A DNA stretch of 64,000 nt from Capitulum mitella (lineage: Eukaryota > Arthropoda > Thecostraca > Pollicipedomorpha > Pollicipedidae): the NCBI GenBank assembly GCA_030062745.1, contig CP099839.1, forward strand, positions 16,233,733-16,297,732, read 5' to 3'. The notes beneath the pieces were generated by a model. That model made no database searches. It saw only the letters and a program-made list of their open reading frames with translations, and was not told the origin of the DNA. Shown here one piece after another: positions 46,040 to 58,318 of the stretch. The position numbers and the translations under genes are program-made. How positions within the stretch are numbered: the first letter of the stretch is position 1; every line of letters begins with the position of its first letter.

Positions 46040-47290
46040 GGGCGTGACGTCAGGAGCAGCGGCAGCGGCGGGGACCACCAGAGAGGGCACGTGACCGCCG
46101 CACCTCTCCTCGAGTGGCGTTGGGTGGGGGAAGACACAAATTAGCCGACAGCTCGCGAGGCGGCCGCGGCAGGCGGCGGCACCGCGTACACCGAGTCGCC
46201 GTGTGGCCGGCGGCGGGAGCGCAGGCGGGAGCGGCGCTCACGGCCAACTCCGTCCCCACTCGCAGCTGACCCCACCGCCGGCAGCGGGCCGATGGTGGGG
46301 CCTGGAGACCACCTCAGGCTGTTAGCCGCAGGCGGCAGGTCAGGGCCGGCGTGCTCCGCCGGCAGTCTCACCGCCTCCCGGGGCGCCTCCAGGTCGTGGT
46401 AGAACTCGTGGTGCCGCCGCAGCCAGGCGCGGCGGTCCGGGAGCGCTCCCAAGGTGACTCTGCCGCGCCGGCAGCACATGGTGGACGCCGGCACGGCTGC
46501 AGGGCCTGCGGTCTTCCCTGCCGGCGCTGCCGCCGCCGCTAATGTGCCCGGTCGTCAGTGGGCCAGCTCAGTGCCGTTGGCGGGAGGGGGGAAGGCGGTG
46601 TCTACCATGTCCCTGCCGGGTTGCCGGGCCGGGCCTCTCACCCCAGTGAGAGAGGTTCTAGGGAATCCGATCATTCCCGGTCAGCGGCGGATTCCTGTTA
46701 AGGGTGGTCACCACCCTGTCGCTCCAGCTCAGTTCAAGAACACAATGGGGTCCAAGCGAGCGGCCTCCGAAGGCTTCGGAGGCCTTCATCATGGAGAAAC
46801 AGGCTGGGTGTCTGCTTTAAATCCTGGGCGTTGCACAAGACACTGGTGATTGCTATCGAAATATTCGGCGTCCAGTTGAGCGCGAGCTTCCAAACGTGCG
46901 CTGTCGGCGGCTCCGGCGGCAGAGACGTTGGCGTCGACCAGTCCGGAACAGCTGCTTTCCGTCCCCAGCGGCCCGCGTCAAGCTGTCGGCGCGGCTGCCA
47001 GTGTGGCACGACGGCTCCCGGGCGTCCAGCCGCCGGCAGACGTGACCAGGCGGCTGTGGCGACCAAGCTGGTCAGCTGCCCTGTCCGGTCCGACAGCACC
47101 CGTGGAAAGAGGTTCGGTTCGGCGCCGGAGCTCCGAACGTGAAGAAAGCGGCCTTTTCCCCGCCTGTCCCCGGCCGGGGCACACAGAGGTCGTGGCCCCG
47201 GGCGGCCCCGACTGAAGAACAGCGGCAACTGAGCGAGGGAAGGCAGGAAGTCAAGTCCGCTCTCCTGCGCGGCCCGGCGCAAACTGTGCG
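46040..47290. other. Pair of CpG-dense GC-rich islands
   Basis: Two GC-rich blocks (about 46040-46660 and 46880-47290) flank a less biased segment. Many frames are open on both strands (for example 46734-47282 minus, 182 codons). The Arg/Pro/Ala-rich translations fit composition alone. It ends 68 bases before element B3. Confidence 0.5.
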
Positions 47291-47357
47291 GGAAAACCCG
47301 CGTTCCCTTTCAGTCTTACTGATCGACGACCCAACACCCTAATCACATATTTGGCAC

Positions 47358-48596
47358 TTAATCCGGCACCGCCTGGCGTGTTTTTGTACCCGCGACCGCC
47401 TGGAGGTGTCAAAAAAGGGCACCCCCTGCTATCTCAGGATCTAACTATCGGATCTGAACCGGTCTGCCATCAATGGATAGCCCGGAACATTTCAATTTAG
47501 AAAATATTGCCAGCCCTGGTCACGCGATTGATGTCACGAGCTGACAAACTGACGTCGTTTTGTGCATCACATCATCGGCAATAGTGGTCAATAGAGCCTT
47601 CAGTTGGGTATCAAACGAAAGGTCCAGATCTTTTGCATCAGATGCATGCCAAAATATTAAAAAGGCCAGGCCAAGATTAGCCTAGGTCACATGAAATATT
47701 GGTCTTACTTTGCCTGTCAAAGCTACAAAAAAACTTATTCGCAGCTCTTTTGATCTCCGTGACGAAAAGGATGGAAGTTAAACCTTCTTATGGTCACTTT
47801 TGCACTGTCTGCGTTTCATTCAGTCCAGGCTAGTTTATATCAGGTCAGATAAGATTGCATTTCTCTTCCTGACAAAGAACGGTAATTACTACCTAGGATT
47901 CTTAACTGGGTCAAGGACAGAACTGAAATGATTTCTGGTAACAATTAAATCTGCTCCGTCCACTCTTTGAGTGGGTCAATGTCAAGCCAGGTTACGGCAG
48001 ACATTTATGTTCCATTTTGTGACCACAAACAATGACTGCTCTCTGCTGCTACTGAATGATCTTCTACAGTCAATGTTGCATTTTATTTCGTTTTGAGATC
48101 TACCTATGGCGTGACCTGACATGGCCTCGCGTTGCATTTGAGGGACTTTGCTAAGAGGAGGATATAGATTTGCTTGCCTGATTTGAATGATGGGTAAGGT
48201 CAGCGGCAACCTCTTCTTTTACCCAGAATGTAAATCAGTCCAATTGTCATCATGCATATGACCTACCATGACCTCTAATATTGACGTGACGTGTATATCG
48301 TTCTGGAGACCGTATCCTATGTAAATCCAAATAATTCATGCATTATATTCGCGAGTATTATAATAAACGAAGCATATTCGCCACACCGCCCGATAAGGCG
48401 CACAAATGTATGTAAGGGTTCGCTTATGACGTCATATCTCCATAACCTGACCTAGCATGAAAACGAATGTCAAAATATGTACCATTGATTGTTGGAGAGG
48501 TAAGGAAAATTTGGTGGGGCTGACTCTAACGGTTCAGAAGTTATTCAAGGAAAGCCGAGGGGGTGCCCCATTTGACACCAGGCAGTGCCGGTTTAA
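47358..48596 (+). mobile_element. Family B TTAA-type non-autonomous transposon, copy B3
   Basis: The element begins TTAATCCGGCACCGCCTGG (47358-47376) and ends CCAGGCAGTGCCGGTTTAA (48578-48596). These match as inverted repeats at 17 of 19 positions, TTAA included. Subterminal GGTGTCAAAAAAGGGCACC on the left and GGTGCCCCATTTGACACC on the right are also inverted. About 28 bases separate terminal and subterminal repeats on the left and none on the right. It aligns with B1 and B2 throughout. It has no coding frame. Confidence 0.87.
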
Positions 48597-48619
48597 CATC
48601 GGTGATGTCTGGCTGAGCG

Positions 48620-49659
48620 ACGTCCATTAACCTGGCAGACATATTCATAGTCGTATTCAGCACACACCAAAGATTTTGCCCAAATTACCCTGTTTGGTCA
48701 ACCTTCCCATGCCGTTTCCGAATCTGAAGTTCTTTCTGCCATAAGTTTGACCATTTGATCTCTGGAGGTCAAAAACGCAAATTCAAGGTCAACGACGTGG
48801 ACAAGCATAGGCGTCCACCTATGACATCAAATTGTACAAATGGGATACCAAAGCAAAGAAAGGATTCGTCCGTTACTTTGACGACCCAAAAGATCAAGGT
48901 CAGGGTCCGTCCTCAAGGTCATAATCAAGGTCAAAAGACAGGGACAAACATAGCCGCCGATCTTATGACACTAAACTGTACAAATGAGGTACCAGACCAA
49001 AGAGGAGAATAGTTCGCAACGTTGACGACACAAAAGGTCAAGGGCAAGGTCTGTCTTCAAGATCATAGTCAAGGTCAAGGAATGGGGAGAAGCATAACTG
49101 CCGATCTATGGCACCAAACTGTGCAAGTGAGGTATCGCAGCAAAGAGGAGATAAATCCGCAGTTTTGACGACCAAAAACGTCAAGGTCAAGGTCCGCCGT
49201 CAAAGTCATAGTCAAGGCCAAACACCTTGGACAGTCGCCGGCCTATGGCACCAGACTGTGCAAATGAGGAATCAGACCGAAGAGGAAAGTAGTTTGGTGC
49301 CAGTTTGGTGCCATAGGATCGGCGGCTATGTTTGTCCCCGTCTTTTGACCTTGATAATGACCTTGAGGACGGACCCTGACCTTGATCCTTTGGGTCGTCA
49401 AAGTTGCGGACGATTCCTTTCTTTGGCTTGGTATCTCATTTGTACAGTTTGTTGTCATAGGTGGACGGCTATGCTTGTCCACGTCGTTGACCTTGAATTT
49501 TCTTTTTTGACTTCTAGAGGTCAAATGGTCAAACGTATGGCAGAAAGAACTTCAGATTCGGAAACGGCATGGGGAAGTTGATCAAAAAGAGTAATTTGGG
49601 CAAAATCTGTGGTGTGTGCTGAATACGAATATCAATATGTGTGCCAAGTTAACGGACGT
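48620..49659. mobile_element. Long-terminal-inverted-repeat (MULE-like or foldback) element
   Basis: Tips read ACGTCCATTAAC on the left and, reversed, ACGTCCGTTAAC on the right. The two arms stay similar for more than 400 bases each. Candidate target duplications GGCTGAGCG (48611-48619) and GGCTGAGGG (49660-49668) match at 8 of 9 positions. Nine-base duplications with long terminal inverted repeats are typical of Mutator-like elements, which is the reason for the label; no transposase is present. Inside are three direct units of 144, 143 and 137 bases starting at 48821, 48965 and 49108, each with AAGGTCA-type repeats, then a partial unit that turns into the inverted arm. It lies 23 bases past the end of B3. 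Confidence 0.72.
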
Positions 49660-50029
49660 GGCTGAGGGTTCAGCTGTTTCTACGACGTGGATATTTGGAT
49701 GCTACAGCGCACCACTCTCCCGACTGGGCAACACTTACTCGTTTCCCGTGATAGTCGCGTAGCCAAGGGAAGACCAAAGAGGCCATGCCCCCTTCCCCCC
49801 TGGAGGCCAAGCGGGTCCCACGCGGTGTGGACAGTGTGACGCGCTCGCAGGACGCCTGGCACTGTGTAAAATAGACATTTAGAGAGCAATAAGAATACTG
49901 TTAGCATTAAAGGGGCTGACGAACCTAAAAAACGTACTCCGAATATAAAAGTGGGCTTTGTGTTCTACGAAGAGAAGCCTTGTTGTCTAAATCAACGTTT
50001 AGGGACCCTTGCTAGCTTGAAAGGGACTT
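49660..50029. other. Short non-coding spacer
   Basis: Unique sequence between the inverted-repeat element and the satellite; no gene is seen. Confidence 0.4.
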
Positions 50030-52030
50030 CACTGCTTGTCTGGGGAGGGCCCCTTGTCGATCCATAAAAGGGCCCCTGTCAGCCCCTGGAGGGACCACCT
50101 TTCAGTCTGTAATACTGGCCCTGTCCTGCTTCCAGAGGCCGCCAGGGGCCCTTTGCTTGGCGGATAGGGGGCCCTTTACAGCCAGGCAGTGTTCTCCCCC
50201 TACAGGCTAGCAGGGGCCCTTAAACGTTCATTCAGGGGCCCTTAATTGCCTGTAAAGATGTCCTTGCCGACCTATAAGGGGCACCCGATAGGTGGGCAGG
50301 AACGTATTTACAGGCAAGCTGGGCCCCTTTACACTTCAGCGACGCCCATTTACAAACCGACAGTGATTTTAATCACATGGGGCCCCATTAAATACGAGGG
50401 CCAAGCATGGATCCAGAGGATGGGGAATGATAGGGGCGACCCCCCTGAGGCCCGAGAAAGGGTCCCTCAGACTCAAAAGGGGCCCGAAGGGGCTTTGCAT
50501 GAGCTTCACGGGGTCTCTGTAAAAACCTGACGGGCTCTTAATGCAGTCAGGGGGCCTCCAGGAGGGTTAGATGACCCATAAGACGAAAAGAAGGGCGCTG
50601 GAAGCTCCCAAAGAACCCCTGAGACCACAACAGGGTCCCAGCACGGTCGAGTGTTCCGGAGACCGCCAGAGGGGTCACAGGGCCCCTGAAACGCCCAAGA
50701 TGAGCACTGAGTCCCTAGGGCGGCATAAGGCCCCCTGGGATGCCATAATGGTCCCGAATAGGTTTCATGAGCCTGTGTGAAAAGCTGAGGGTTCTTGGTG
50801 TAGTCAGAGGGCCCCCGGGAGAGTTAATGAGACCCTGAGACGACAAGATAGCCCCTAAGATGGATAGAAAGCCCATGAAACTCTTCAAGGGCCCCTGGAA
50901 CCGCAACAGGAGCTCCAACACGGCAGAGGGTGCATGAGACCGCTAAAAGTGCCAGAGAGGCCCAAGAGACGGTGAGAATTTAAAAGAGTGCTTAGCACGG
51001 CATAAGGAGACCCTAGCCAGCCAGAGGGGTCCCCCGAACGGGGATTCATTGGTGGCCTTCTCAACCTCGAGAGAGACCCCAAATGGGCTACACTGGCCTT
51101 TTTGCTGAGTGGTTTCTGATGCTGTCAGGAGGCCCGGGGAGGTCAGGTGGTTCCTGGGACGGCAAGATGGGCCCCTACACAGGAGATGAACCTTCGGACG
51201 GTTATAAACGTCGGAAGGCCCCTGCGCGGCAAAAACGATAAAAGGACCTAGAAGACGGTGCGGGAACCATGGAAGGCCAGAGGACCCCGTATGTTAGTCG
51301 GGCTCCTGGCACGGGCAAGGTCCCCCTAAGACTGCCAGCGAGGCCCGTGAAGCGCCAACAAAGGCCCCTGTTATGGATAGAGGGGCCCTAAGATTGCTAG
51401 ATGTAGCAGAGGAAGACCCCTGATAAGGCCGTGGGGACAATCAGAAACGTTCAGAGGGCCCATAGCACGACACAGGGGCCCTGGAATTGCCAAAGGTCTT
51501 TTGTAAGTGCCAGAAGGTCCCAGAGACGACAAAAAATGCTCCCAAAAGGCAATAAGAGGGCCACCTAGGACAATAGGGGGTCCACTGAGACTACTAGAGA
51601 AGAATCTTTGAGACTGCCAACTAGAATTCTCTAGCGACAGGAGCCCTTGAGACAACCAGAGACGCCCCTGAAATTTCTAAACCTTGAGACGCCCAGACAG
51701 TTCCTAAAACGGCCAAAGAACATAGAGGATTGCCAGAGGCGCCTCCACCACGTTAGAGAGAGACTTATACAGGGCTTTTGTTGGCGCCAGAGAGGCTTCT
51801 TCGTAGGCAAAAACATCCCAGGGACGACAGGAGGAGACACGAGATGGCTTCAGCGCCCCTGAAACCGCCAGATGGGTCCCTGAAACCGTTCGAGGTGCTT
51901 CTGAAACTGCCAGGGGATTGCCTGAGACGTCCCGATGGACACGTGAAACTGATCAAGGAGCCTGAGAGCACTAGAGGGTTCTAGCATGGCAGACGGCCCG
52001 AGAACACCAGGTGCCCCGGTAACTGCAAGG
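50030..52030. repeat. Decayed 2 kb satellite, GGCCCCTGA-rich
   Basis: Variants of GGGCCCCTGAGAC-GCCAGA recur roughly every 25-32 bases across 2 kb, on a background rich in GGCCCC and AGAGG. A larger period is suggested by a block of the type TTCTTGGTGTAGTCAGAGGG seen at about 50530, 50787 and 51110. Every frame crossing it is interrupted irregularly, and no product is likely. Confidence 0.75.
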
Positions 52031-52059
52031 GGAAACCTAACCTATGCTAAAAAGTAGTC

Positions 52060-52422
52060 CCCAAAAACTACGGGGGAGGGGGAAGACGGGCTCCTGGACC
52101 AGATCCTGACACGACATTGCACATGGAGGAAAGGGCGGAGCCGCCTAAAATCCCGCCGTTATTTCGATCATTTTGTACGTGAACAAAACGCAGAATTTTC
52201 TCAAATAAGGTGATGCGCTTGATTTTCTTTTGGTTATATTACGTGGTAAGAAAATGCAAAAATTCATCGGATATTTCCCCCTGGACCCGCGCAGAGCAAC
52301 GTTTTTGGTCATATCTGAAGAGCATAAAATGAGGGAGGCGGCCAGGATCGGCCCCCATTGGTTACGAGGGCCCCTTGATTCGATTTGTCCCCTCCCTGGG
52401 CGAAATCATGGCTACGCCCCTG
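52060..52422 (-). mobile_element. hAT-like element end or relic
   Basis: Read on the minus strand from 52422, the sequence begins CAGGGGCGTAGCCATGATTT, which fits the CAGNGGCGTA type of hAT terminal repeat. It continues into the G-rich CGCCCAGGGAGGGG. The opposite end is not identifiable; the left boundary given is a guess. Confidence 0.35.
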
Positions 52423-52499
52423 TCTGGTGTTGACGGAGCCTGGCGATGGATAAATGACGTCATGCCTCCTGGTCTCTATCCGGAATATTTTGCCGTCAT

Positions 52500-52516
52500 G
52501 ATTTTTTTTTTTTTTA
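52500..52516. repeat. Poly-T run
   Basis: About 15 T residues follow CATGA and precede AGAAAC. Confidence 0.85.
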
Positions 52517-54399
52517 GAAACTACGATAAGTTCCGGCACTTGTTTCCGATTTTCACCGATCACTTTCGAAAACCGGCGCTGAAGCCAAAACGGCCACATG
52601 TAAAATTTCTTCAGCACTGCAGATTATTTCGAAAAATTAGAACGCTTAGGGTTTGCTACCGACAGTAGTTTACAGTTGAAAGGTTTTTACAACAGACCAC
52701 CGGAAACTTTTATTGAACGGTTTTGCGGAGTACATCAGGGCAGTTGAATTTAAAAAAAGAGGAAAGATTAACTAACAGGAAAGCGGTCTAACTAATTTTT
52801 TATTAGTATTGACTGGATGCGATCTTGAGCGTTTCCAAGGCAATCGCTTTTTAATGGGGTCATTCTCATTCATGCTGCGCTTTATGCCGTGCTGTTCGAA
52901 GGCGCTTGTTGGCCTCGTTTGTAAGGAAAGTTAGCTGAAAAGTTAAAATTGAATTGTTGCATGACATCTGCGGTCTATGACACGCACATTCCCCCTGTCA
53001 ATGACATGTATGCTTAAGTGGATTGCAGGTCCTGGTGTTGATACGTACACACTGCATAACGTTGTTAACAGATCATTAACGGAATTGCTTCCTCACTGCC
53101 ATTCAGTGTCGGAAGTAAAATCAGACTGTTATGGTTTGCGAACCAGTAACTTATTAAGCCATTTTTGACCGGGCAAATATTGCTCTGACGAATCCTCAAG
53201 ATATCTTGAAAACGAACAACGTTGCCGCCATGAAAATTTTGCTGCCATTTTTACACCGACACCACGTATTTCTATTAGATTTCTGTTCAGGTTACTGCAG
53301 CGCATGTCAAAATGACGCCATAAAGGCGATCATGTTCACTACAGTTTCAGTATAATTCAAATTCGCTTGTTTTTTTTTGGTTTGTTTGTTTTTTGCTGGC
53401 ACATGGGAGCTTCAAGATACTGGTGCGTTGCGACCTGTATGGTTATGTCGTTCGAGATCAACGTACAACATGTCTGATGATATAAGGTAATCAGAGTTAA
53501 GATAAAATCGGCGTGTTTTTTCGCATACACGATTATTTTAAGTCGTAAAACAATTTAAACAACCGTTTCGTGGTTTTAATTTCGTGACTGCATAACAAAG
53601 ATAGAGGCGGAACGTGTTCCGGCAATGGGGGTGGGCGCCGATTACTTTTCGAGCCATTTTTTTGATGCAGCGCCTTAGTGTTAATGCTGAATTTCGCCAG
53701 TTAAGCGAGGGGGGGGGGGCGCGATGCCTCCGGTGCCGATGCCCCCTTTCCGCCGTTTACGAATATAAGATTATCGATTAACATCCGATTTTGTCAAATC
53801 TGTATAGTAATTCTTGGGGTTATTGACCCTAAAATAAGCCTCATTGAACCTCGACTATGACCTGAACCTGACCACATGAGGGAAACGTCGAAATGTATGG
53901 TACGCTCGGCACGTGTAAGTTGTTCATGACAAGGTGTGAATAAATTATTTTGAAGTTATTTTTACACCCGAGGTCGCACGACATATGGCTATCGATCGAA
54001 GTTTGAATCATTTAGGTCCTTTCAATAATTCAAAAGATATCCTGGTGGGGAATGATTCCCCCAACCCAGTTTATGACCTTAGGCTGCATACCACAGTCAA
54101 TGGCGGGTTAAGCTTCACAGAGCATCAAACACAGGTGGTGATCTTCATCACCTTACAGACTCGTTATATTCGGCCACTTTTGTTTGAAAACTACCACTTA
54201 TGTTGCTCCTGCCCTCTTTCAGTCACAAACAACGATACCTCTTGTCAATAGCCAAAGCTTAGATTTGTAGAAATTAAGCACGGATCAATGTCGCAAAGAT
54301 GCGGACATGATATTCTGCGTGAGATACTACGGCTCGGTAAATCCTACGCCCACGCGGCCTTTTGACCGATAGCTAGGGTCGGACAGCGGCTTATTGATA
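52517..54399. other. AT-rich non-coding stretch
   Basis: No gene is recognised. A G-run near 53710 and the surrounding TTCCGGCAATGGGGG to TTTGATGCAGC segment (53610-53680) faintly recall the reversed end of family A, too weakly to call. Confidence 0.35.
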
Positions 54400-54740
54400 G
54401 CCAGGGTCGGACAGCATGGCTCTGCCTGTACCGTTTCAGGCGATTACAGCCGTGGCCGGCTGGCGAGCTCGGCCGCCGCTCGTTACAGGCGCCCACGCGG
54501 CGGACGCGGGCGGTGGACCGTTCCGGACGGGACCAATCTGGCGCGGCGTGATCGGGGCACCAACCGCGCGCCGGCTGAGCTCAGCACGGCGTATTCCTCA
54601 CGAGACGGCGCCGCTGACGGTGTATTCCTCACGAGACGCCGCCTCTGATCGAGTGGCACCGCTCTGATTACGACCTCCAGCCGCAGGGGGGACGGGGAGG
54701 GGGCCGGCCGTCCTTGAGAACGTCGGACGCAGGTTGCTCT
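54400..54740. other. CpG-dense GC-rich island
   Basis: GC-rich with open frames on both strands. A short direct duplication, GTATTCCTCACGAGACG, occurs at about 54591 and 54621, 30 bases apart. Confidence 0.45.
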
Positions 54741-55539
54741 GAGACGTCTCGGCAGTTCCACCACTCTGCCGCGGGACTTTTGGGACTTCCCGTACCGAAT
54801 GACGGGGATGCACGGTTTCGGGGCCTTCTCAGTTAACGATATTGCGGACAGTTTATCCACTTTCCCACCGAGGTCATTAGGTCCTCCCGATGGCAAAGGT
54901 CACGCGAAGTTGTCCAAAACAAGCCTGCCGCTTCCGGACAGCTCCCCACGCCACCAGAGAATTAGGAAAGAAAATGTCTGTCTGTGACGCAAACTTCTGC
55001 ACCAAAACTTCACAGCAATTACGGCATGTTGTCTGCTCGTGACTTACACCGTTTAGTAAACACCATTTCGGAGAACAAACACTAACTGTTTGTTCTCCGA
55101 CTTAAAGTTCCTGGGGAGGAATGGGAAAATGTCTTCTGAGCATGCTACCTCGGGGCAAAAAATATACATGTAAAACTGAAGTAATTTGTCAGATTTTTCC
55201 GGAATTGCGTGTGCTTGAAGTGAAATAGATATTTGATTCCTCCAAAAAACAAAAAAACACGATTTTTCTGTACCACTGGTTTCGTGATAGCAATTTGTGA
55301 ATGGTGGCTGTATAGATCTTTTAGATATGCTCATTTCGGATATTTTACGTATTAGTTCTCAGACCTTTCACTCTCCGGCATTAGTGCAGAATATCCAAAC
55401 ATTGGTCCGATGTGTTCAGCTCCAAAACGTGCGTACCAACTACAAAAAATTGAGATATTTTAGCTCGATTGCTTTGCGCGTCGAAGTCACAGGCGACGGA
55501 TGCCGCACCTGACTCAGTTCAGGGTCGTCACAGCGCGCG
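54741..55539. other. Non-coding stretch
   Basis: A small inverted repeat AACAAACACTAACTGTTTGTT lies at about 55075-55095. No gene is supported. Confidence 0.35.
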
Positions 55540-56500
55540 CCGTGATAGCTGGATCAATAATGGGCTGCTCCAGTATCGCTGCCGGCCGTCCCGATGCCGT
55601 ACAAGTGTCGGCCAGCTGGGCTGAGGGGTCTGCCGACCTGCCCGTCCGAGCTCGGCTGAGCAGAACTGGCCGTGGCCGGTCTCCGCAGAAACGGCCGCAG
55701 ACGTCCGCAGCAACGGACCGACGCTCGGAGCCGGAGACGGCACCGGAGCTACCAGGTCTGACGGCCGGCTCATCAGATCAGAGAGTCACTGCAGGCGACT
55801 GCCAAGGGTCAGAGGGCGTAGTAACCATTATAACGACGGACGTGCAAATCGTATGGGACATGACCACTTTGATGTAAATATGAATACGTCTTTACAATAA
55901 AAAGGGAAATTTTCTGACAACCTCAGTACTTTCATTGCCTTGCAAAAGTTGTTGTGTTTGAGGCTTTAAGAGTAACCTGACGTGAATCGAACATTTAATT
56001 TAGAATCTGGGGGCATATTTCGAGTAATACGTGGGGCGGCATTTATAACTTCAACGTCGTGAAAACGACTAATGTGAGCGGACAACAGATTACAGTCAAA
56101 TTGGCAGAACACTTAACAAATTTCTTACCATCTTCTGCTGTCAACGCAAAGCATTGCTTCACCAGTTTGATGCGATGCTCCGTTCTAAATCCGCGACTCG
56201 ACGTCTCAACATATTTCCGATCCTTACGCGCGACGGAGTGGCGGCAGGCGATACTCGGCCGTCGCTCGGAGCGTTCTGCCTTCCAACACTTGTTCACGAT
56301 CCGGAGCTCGTGCTGAGCTGGCCGGACCTGCGGGCCGTGCGTCATCTGTATCGCCGCGGTGCCATCTGTCACCGAAGAGCGCCTCTCCGGGAGCGGCTGG
56401 GACGTGTCGCCGGCCGCTCGAGGAGGCGGCGGGGATCGACCCGACTCCTCAGCGGCCCGAACGATCTCCAGGCCAGACGCCCAGGGCTCAATTTACGACG
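55540..56500. other. Two small GC-rich islands around an AT-rich segment
   Basis: GC-rich blocks at about 55560-55790 and 56220-56490 are open in overlapping frames on both strands. The middle is AT-rich. No start or splice context points to a gene. Confidence 0.4.
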
Positions 56501-56690
56501 AAAGGTATCGCATGAATAGGTTTCATGTTCAGAAAACTTAATTGAAAGCTCAGGCATGACGTCGGGTGCTGCTCAATGTGGGATCCACGCATGGCTTCGC
56601 CTCAGGGACCCACACAAGTAGGGTGGAGACTGCTCTGCGCTTTGAACTTCTCAGTAGTTCCTTGGAAGCTTTGGCTCTTGTTCACCCTAT
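56501..56690. other. Short spacer before element A6
   Basis: Unique sequence; nothing is recognised. Confidence 0.4.
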
Positions 56691-57899
56691 TCCCGGAGTG
56701 CTAGACGGTATAGCCGATTCCCAGCGGGGAGGGGGGAGGGGGCGATCCGACTTTCCCCGAGATCTCGAGAATTACATTCTAATAGTCCGACGTTATTGCA
56801 AAAATGGAAATCGATTTGTCGTGACGTAAATGGCATTTTTATAAAAGAAGGTTTTGAAAATATTGAAAGGTTTGGGTGCGGGGAAATCAAAATGGGGAAG
56901 ATTGTTCGATTTGTTGTAGTTCTGCTGTTTTTAAACCAATTTTGATGCAACTGACAAGAATCGAGAGGTTATGAATATGCAGCTTTAACCATTGATCCAT
57001 ACTTTTAAAACTGTGAGAAGATTCATAGGCGTTCACAGGGTTTCGAAAAATGCAGAATTAGCTTTCCAAAAACTATTAACAAACAAGCCAAAAACACTTT
57101 TTGCTTTCAATAGCCATCTCATGTTGTAGATGTGCAAATCATGTCCTATTCTTTGTGAAATGTTAGCATAGGCGGCGCCAGGGACGTGGAAAAGGGGAAA
57201 CTGTCAAGGCCACATATTCATCAGGCCAGCTTACGACCATGGAGCTTGAATGATCCCTAAGGCCCTCAGAGTCACATAGAATGATCTTGAGTGCATTTCA
57301 TATCGATTGAAACCATTTTTAACCTTTTGTTTTTGCTCTATCTCTAAAATTTCATGTTACGGTTGCCCTGACATATGATACGCGCATTGACATTTTAGGT
57401 CATAGCTCCGTGACCCGACGTGATATCAGCCTGAAACGTTTGACACAAGTAGAGGGTATACTTCTACGTCATAAGTTTTTCGGACTTTGCACTCGAAAAA
57501 TAAGCTCCAAAATAAGTATTGTAAAACCAAATTTTGACTTTCGACCTTTACCTGACCTTATGAAATGACCTCAGATTAACGAAATTAGTTTTGGTTGTTT
57601 ACGAAGCTATTTACCCATGTAAAGTTTTAAGTTCTGCCTTAAAAATCTCTTTCGGGTATCATTTTCCTTTTACTTTCAACAGGGTCAGAAGTGGTCTGAG
57701 GTGCCTCCCAAAAAAATTTCCGGCTCCGCGCTTAGCAAACTAAAGTTACAAAATTTTGCCACGGTTCGTAGAAGAAATGGCTAAGAAAATTCGCCAAGTT
57801 TCGTGAAGCTGCGTCAAAAACCCTGGAATTGCCAAGCAAAAAAAAAAAAAAAAAACGGAGGGAGGGGCGGATGCAGCCACCTGCCGGGAATGGGGTTAA
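56691..57899 (+). mobile_element. Family A TTAA-type non-autonomous transposon, copy A6
   Basis: The left site is TTCA (56691-56694), one base from TTAA, followed by CCCTATTCCCGGAGTGC. The right tip is CCGGGAATGGGG followed by TTAA at 57896-57899. The interior aligns with A3 and A5 but is clearly more diverged, and the TGACCT clusters are largely eroded (TCGACCTTTACCTGACC near 57540). A run of about 18 A lies at 57838-57855, just inside the right end. No coding frame is present. Confidence 0.85.
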
Positions 57900-58318
57900 C
57901 GTAATTATGTTTAGCGAACTGTTATACACACTACCGTGAAAGCTCCGCGAATGACTTAATTGGCCTCACATCTGACTGTCAAGGAACAAGTGATGTACTT
58001 AAAGTAAACATTGCCCCATAGAACTGAGAAGGTAGGGAACGTAGAAGGTACTTACAACTCAGAGGACATGTTAAACGCCAAGTTGCTCAGACGCTATGGT
58101 GAAAGGAAATGAACGGCACAAGGGAGCGCTGTCACAGCATGCAGTTAAGAACACGCACATTTGACAAGTTGGGCGTTTGTATTAAGACGAAAAGACGGCT
58201 AGTTAGGCTGAAGTCACAGTATTCCCTGGATTGCTGCTGGGTCCCAAGGGCCGAATTTGTAGACGCCCAGTACAAAACGGCGACGCTGGGATGAGGGGTT
58301 TGCTTTGTAACCGCTGTG
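57900..58318. other. Non-coding stretch
   Basis: Nothing is recognised. Confidence 0.4.

Noticed and set aside
48755..49581. Frames encoding repeated NCTNEVPxQR-type peptides
   Set aside because: They derive from the ~140-base internal units of the inverted-repeat element; unit lengths of 144, 143 and 137 do not keep phase.
50030..52030. CRISPR-like array
   Set aside because: Repeats are heavily diverged, spacers are not distinct from repeats, and the genome is eukaryotic.
53610..53760. Decayed family A end
   Set aside because: Only the order of a few short words matches (TTCCGGCA, TTGATGCAGC); too weak to call.
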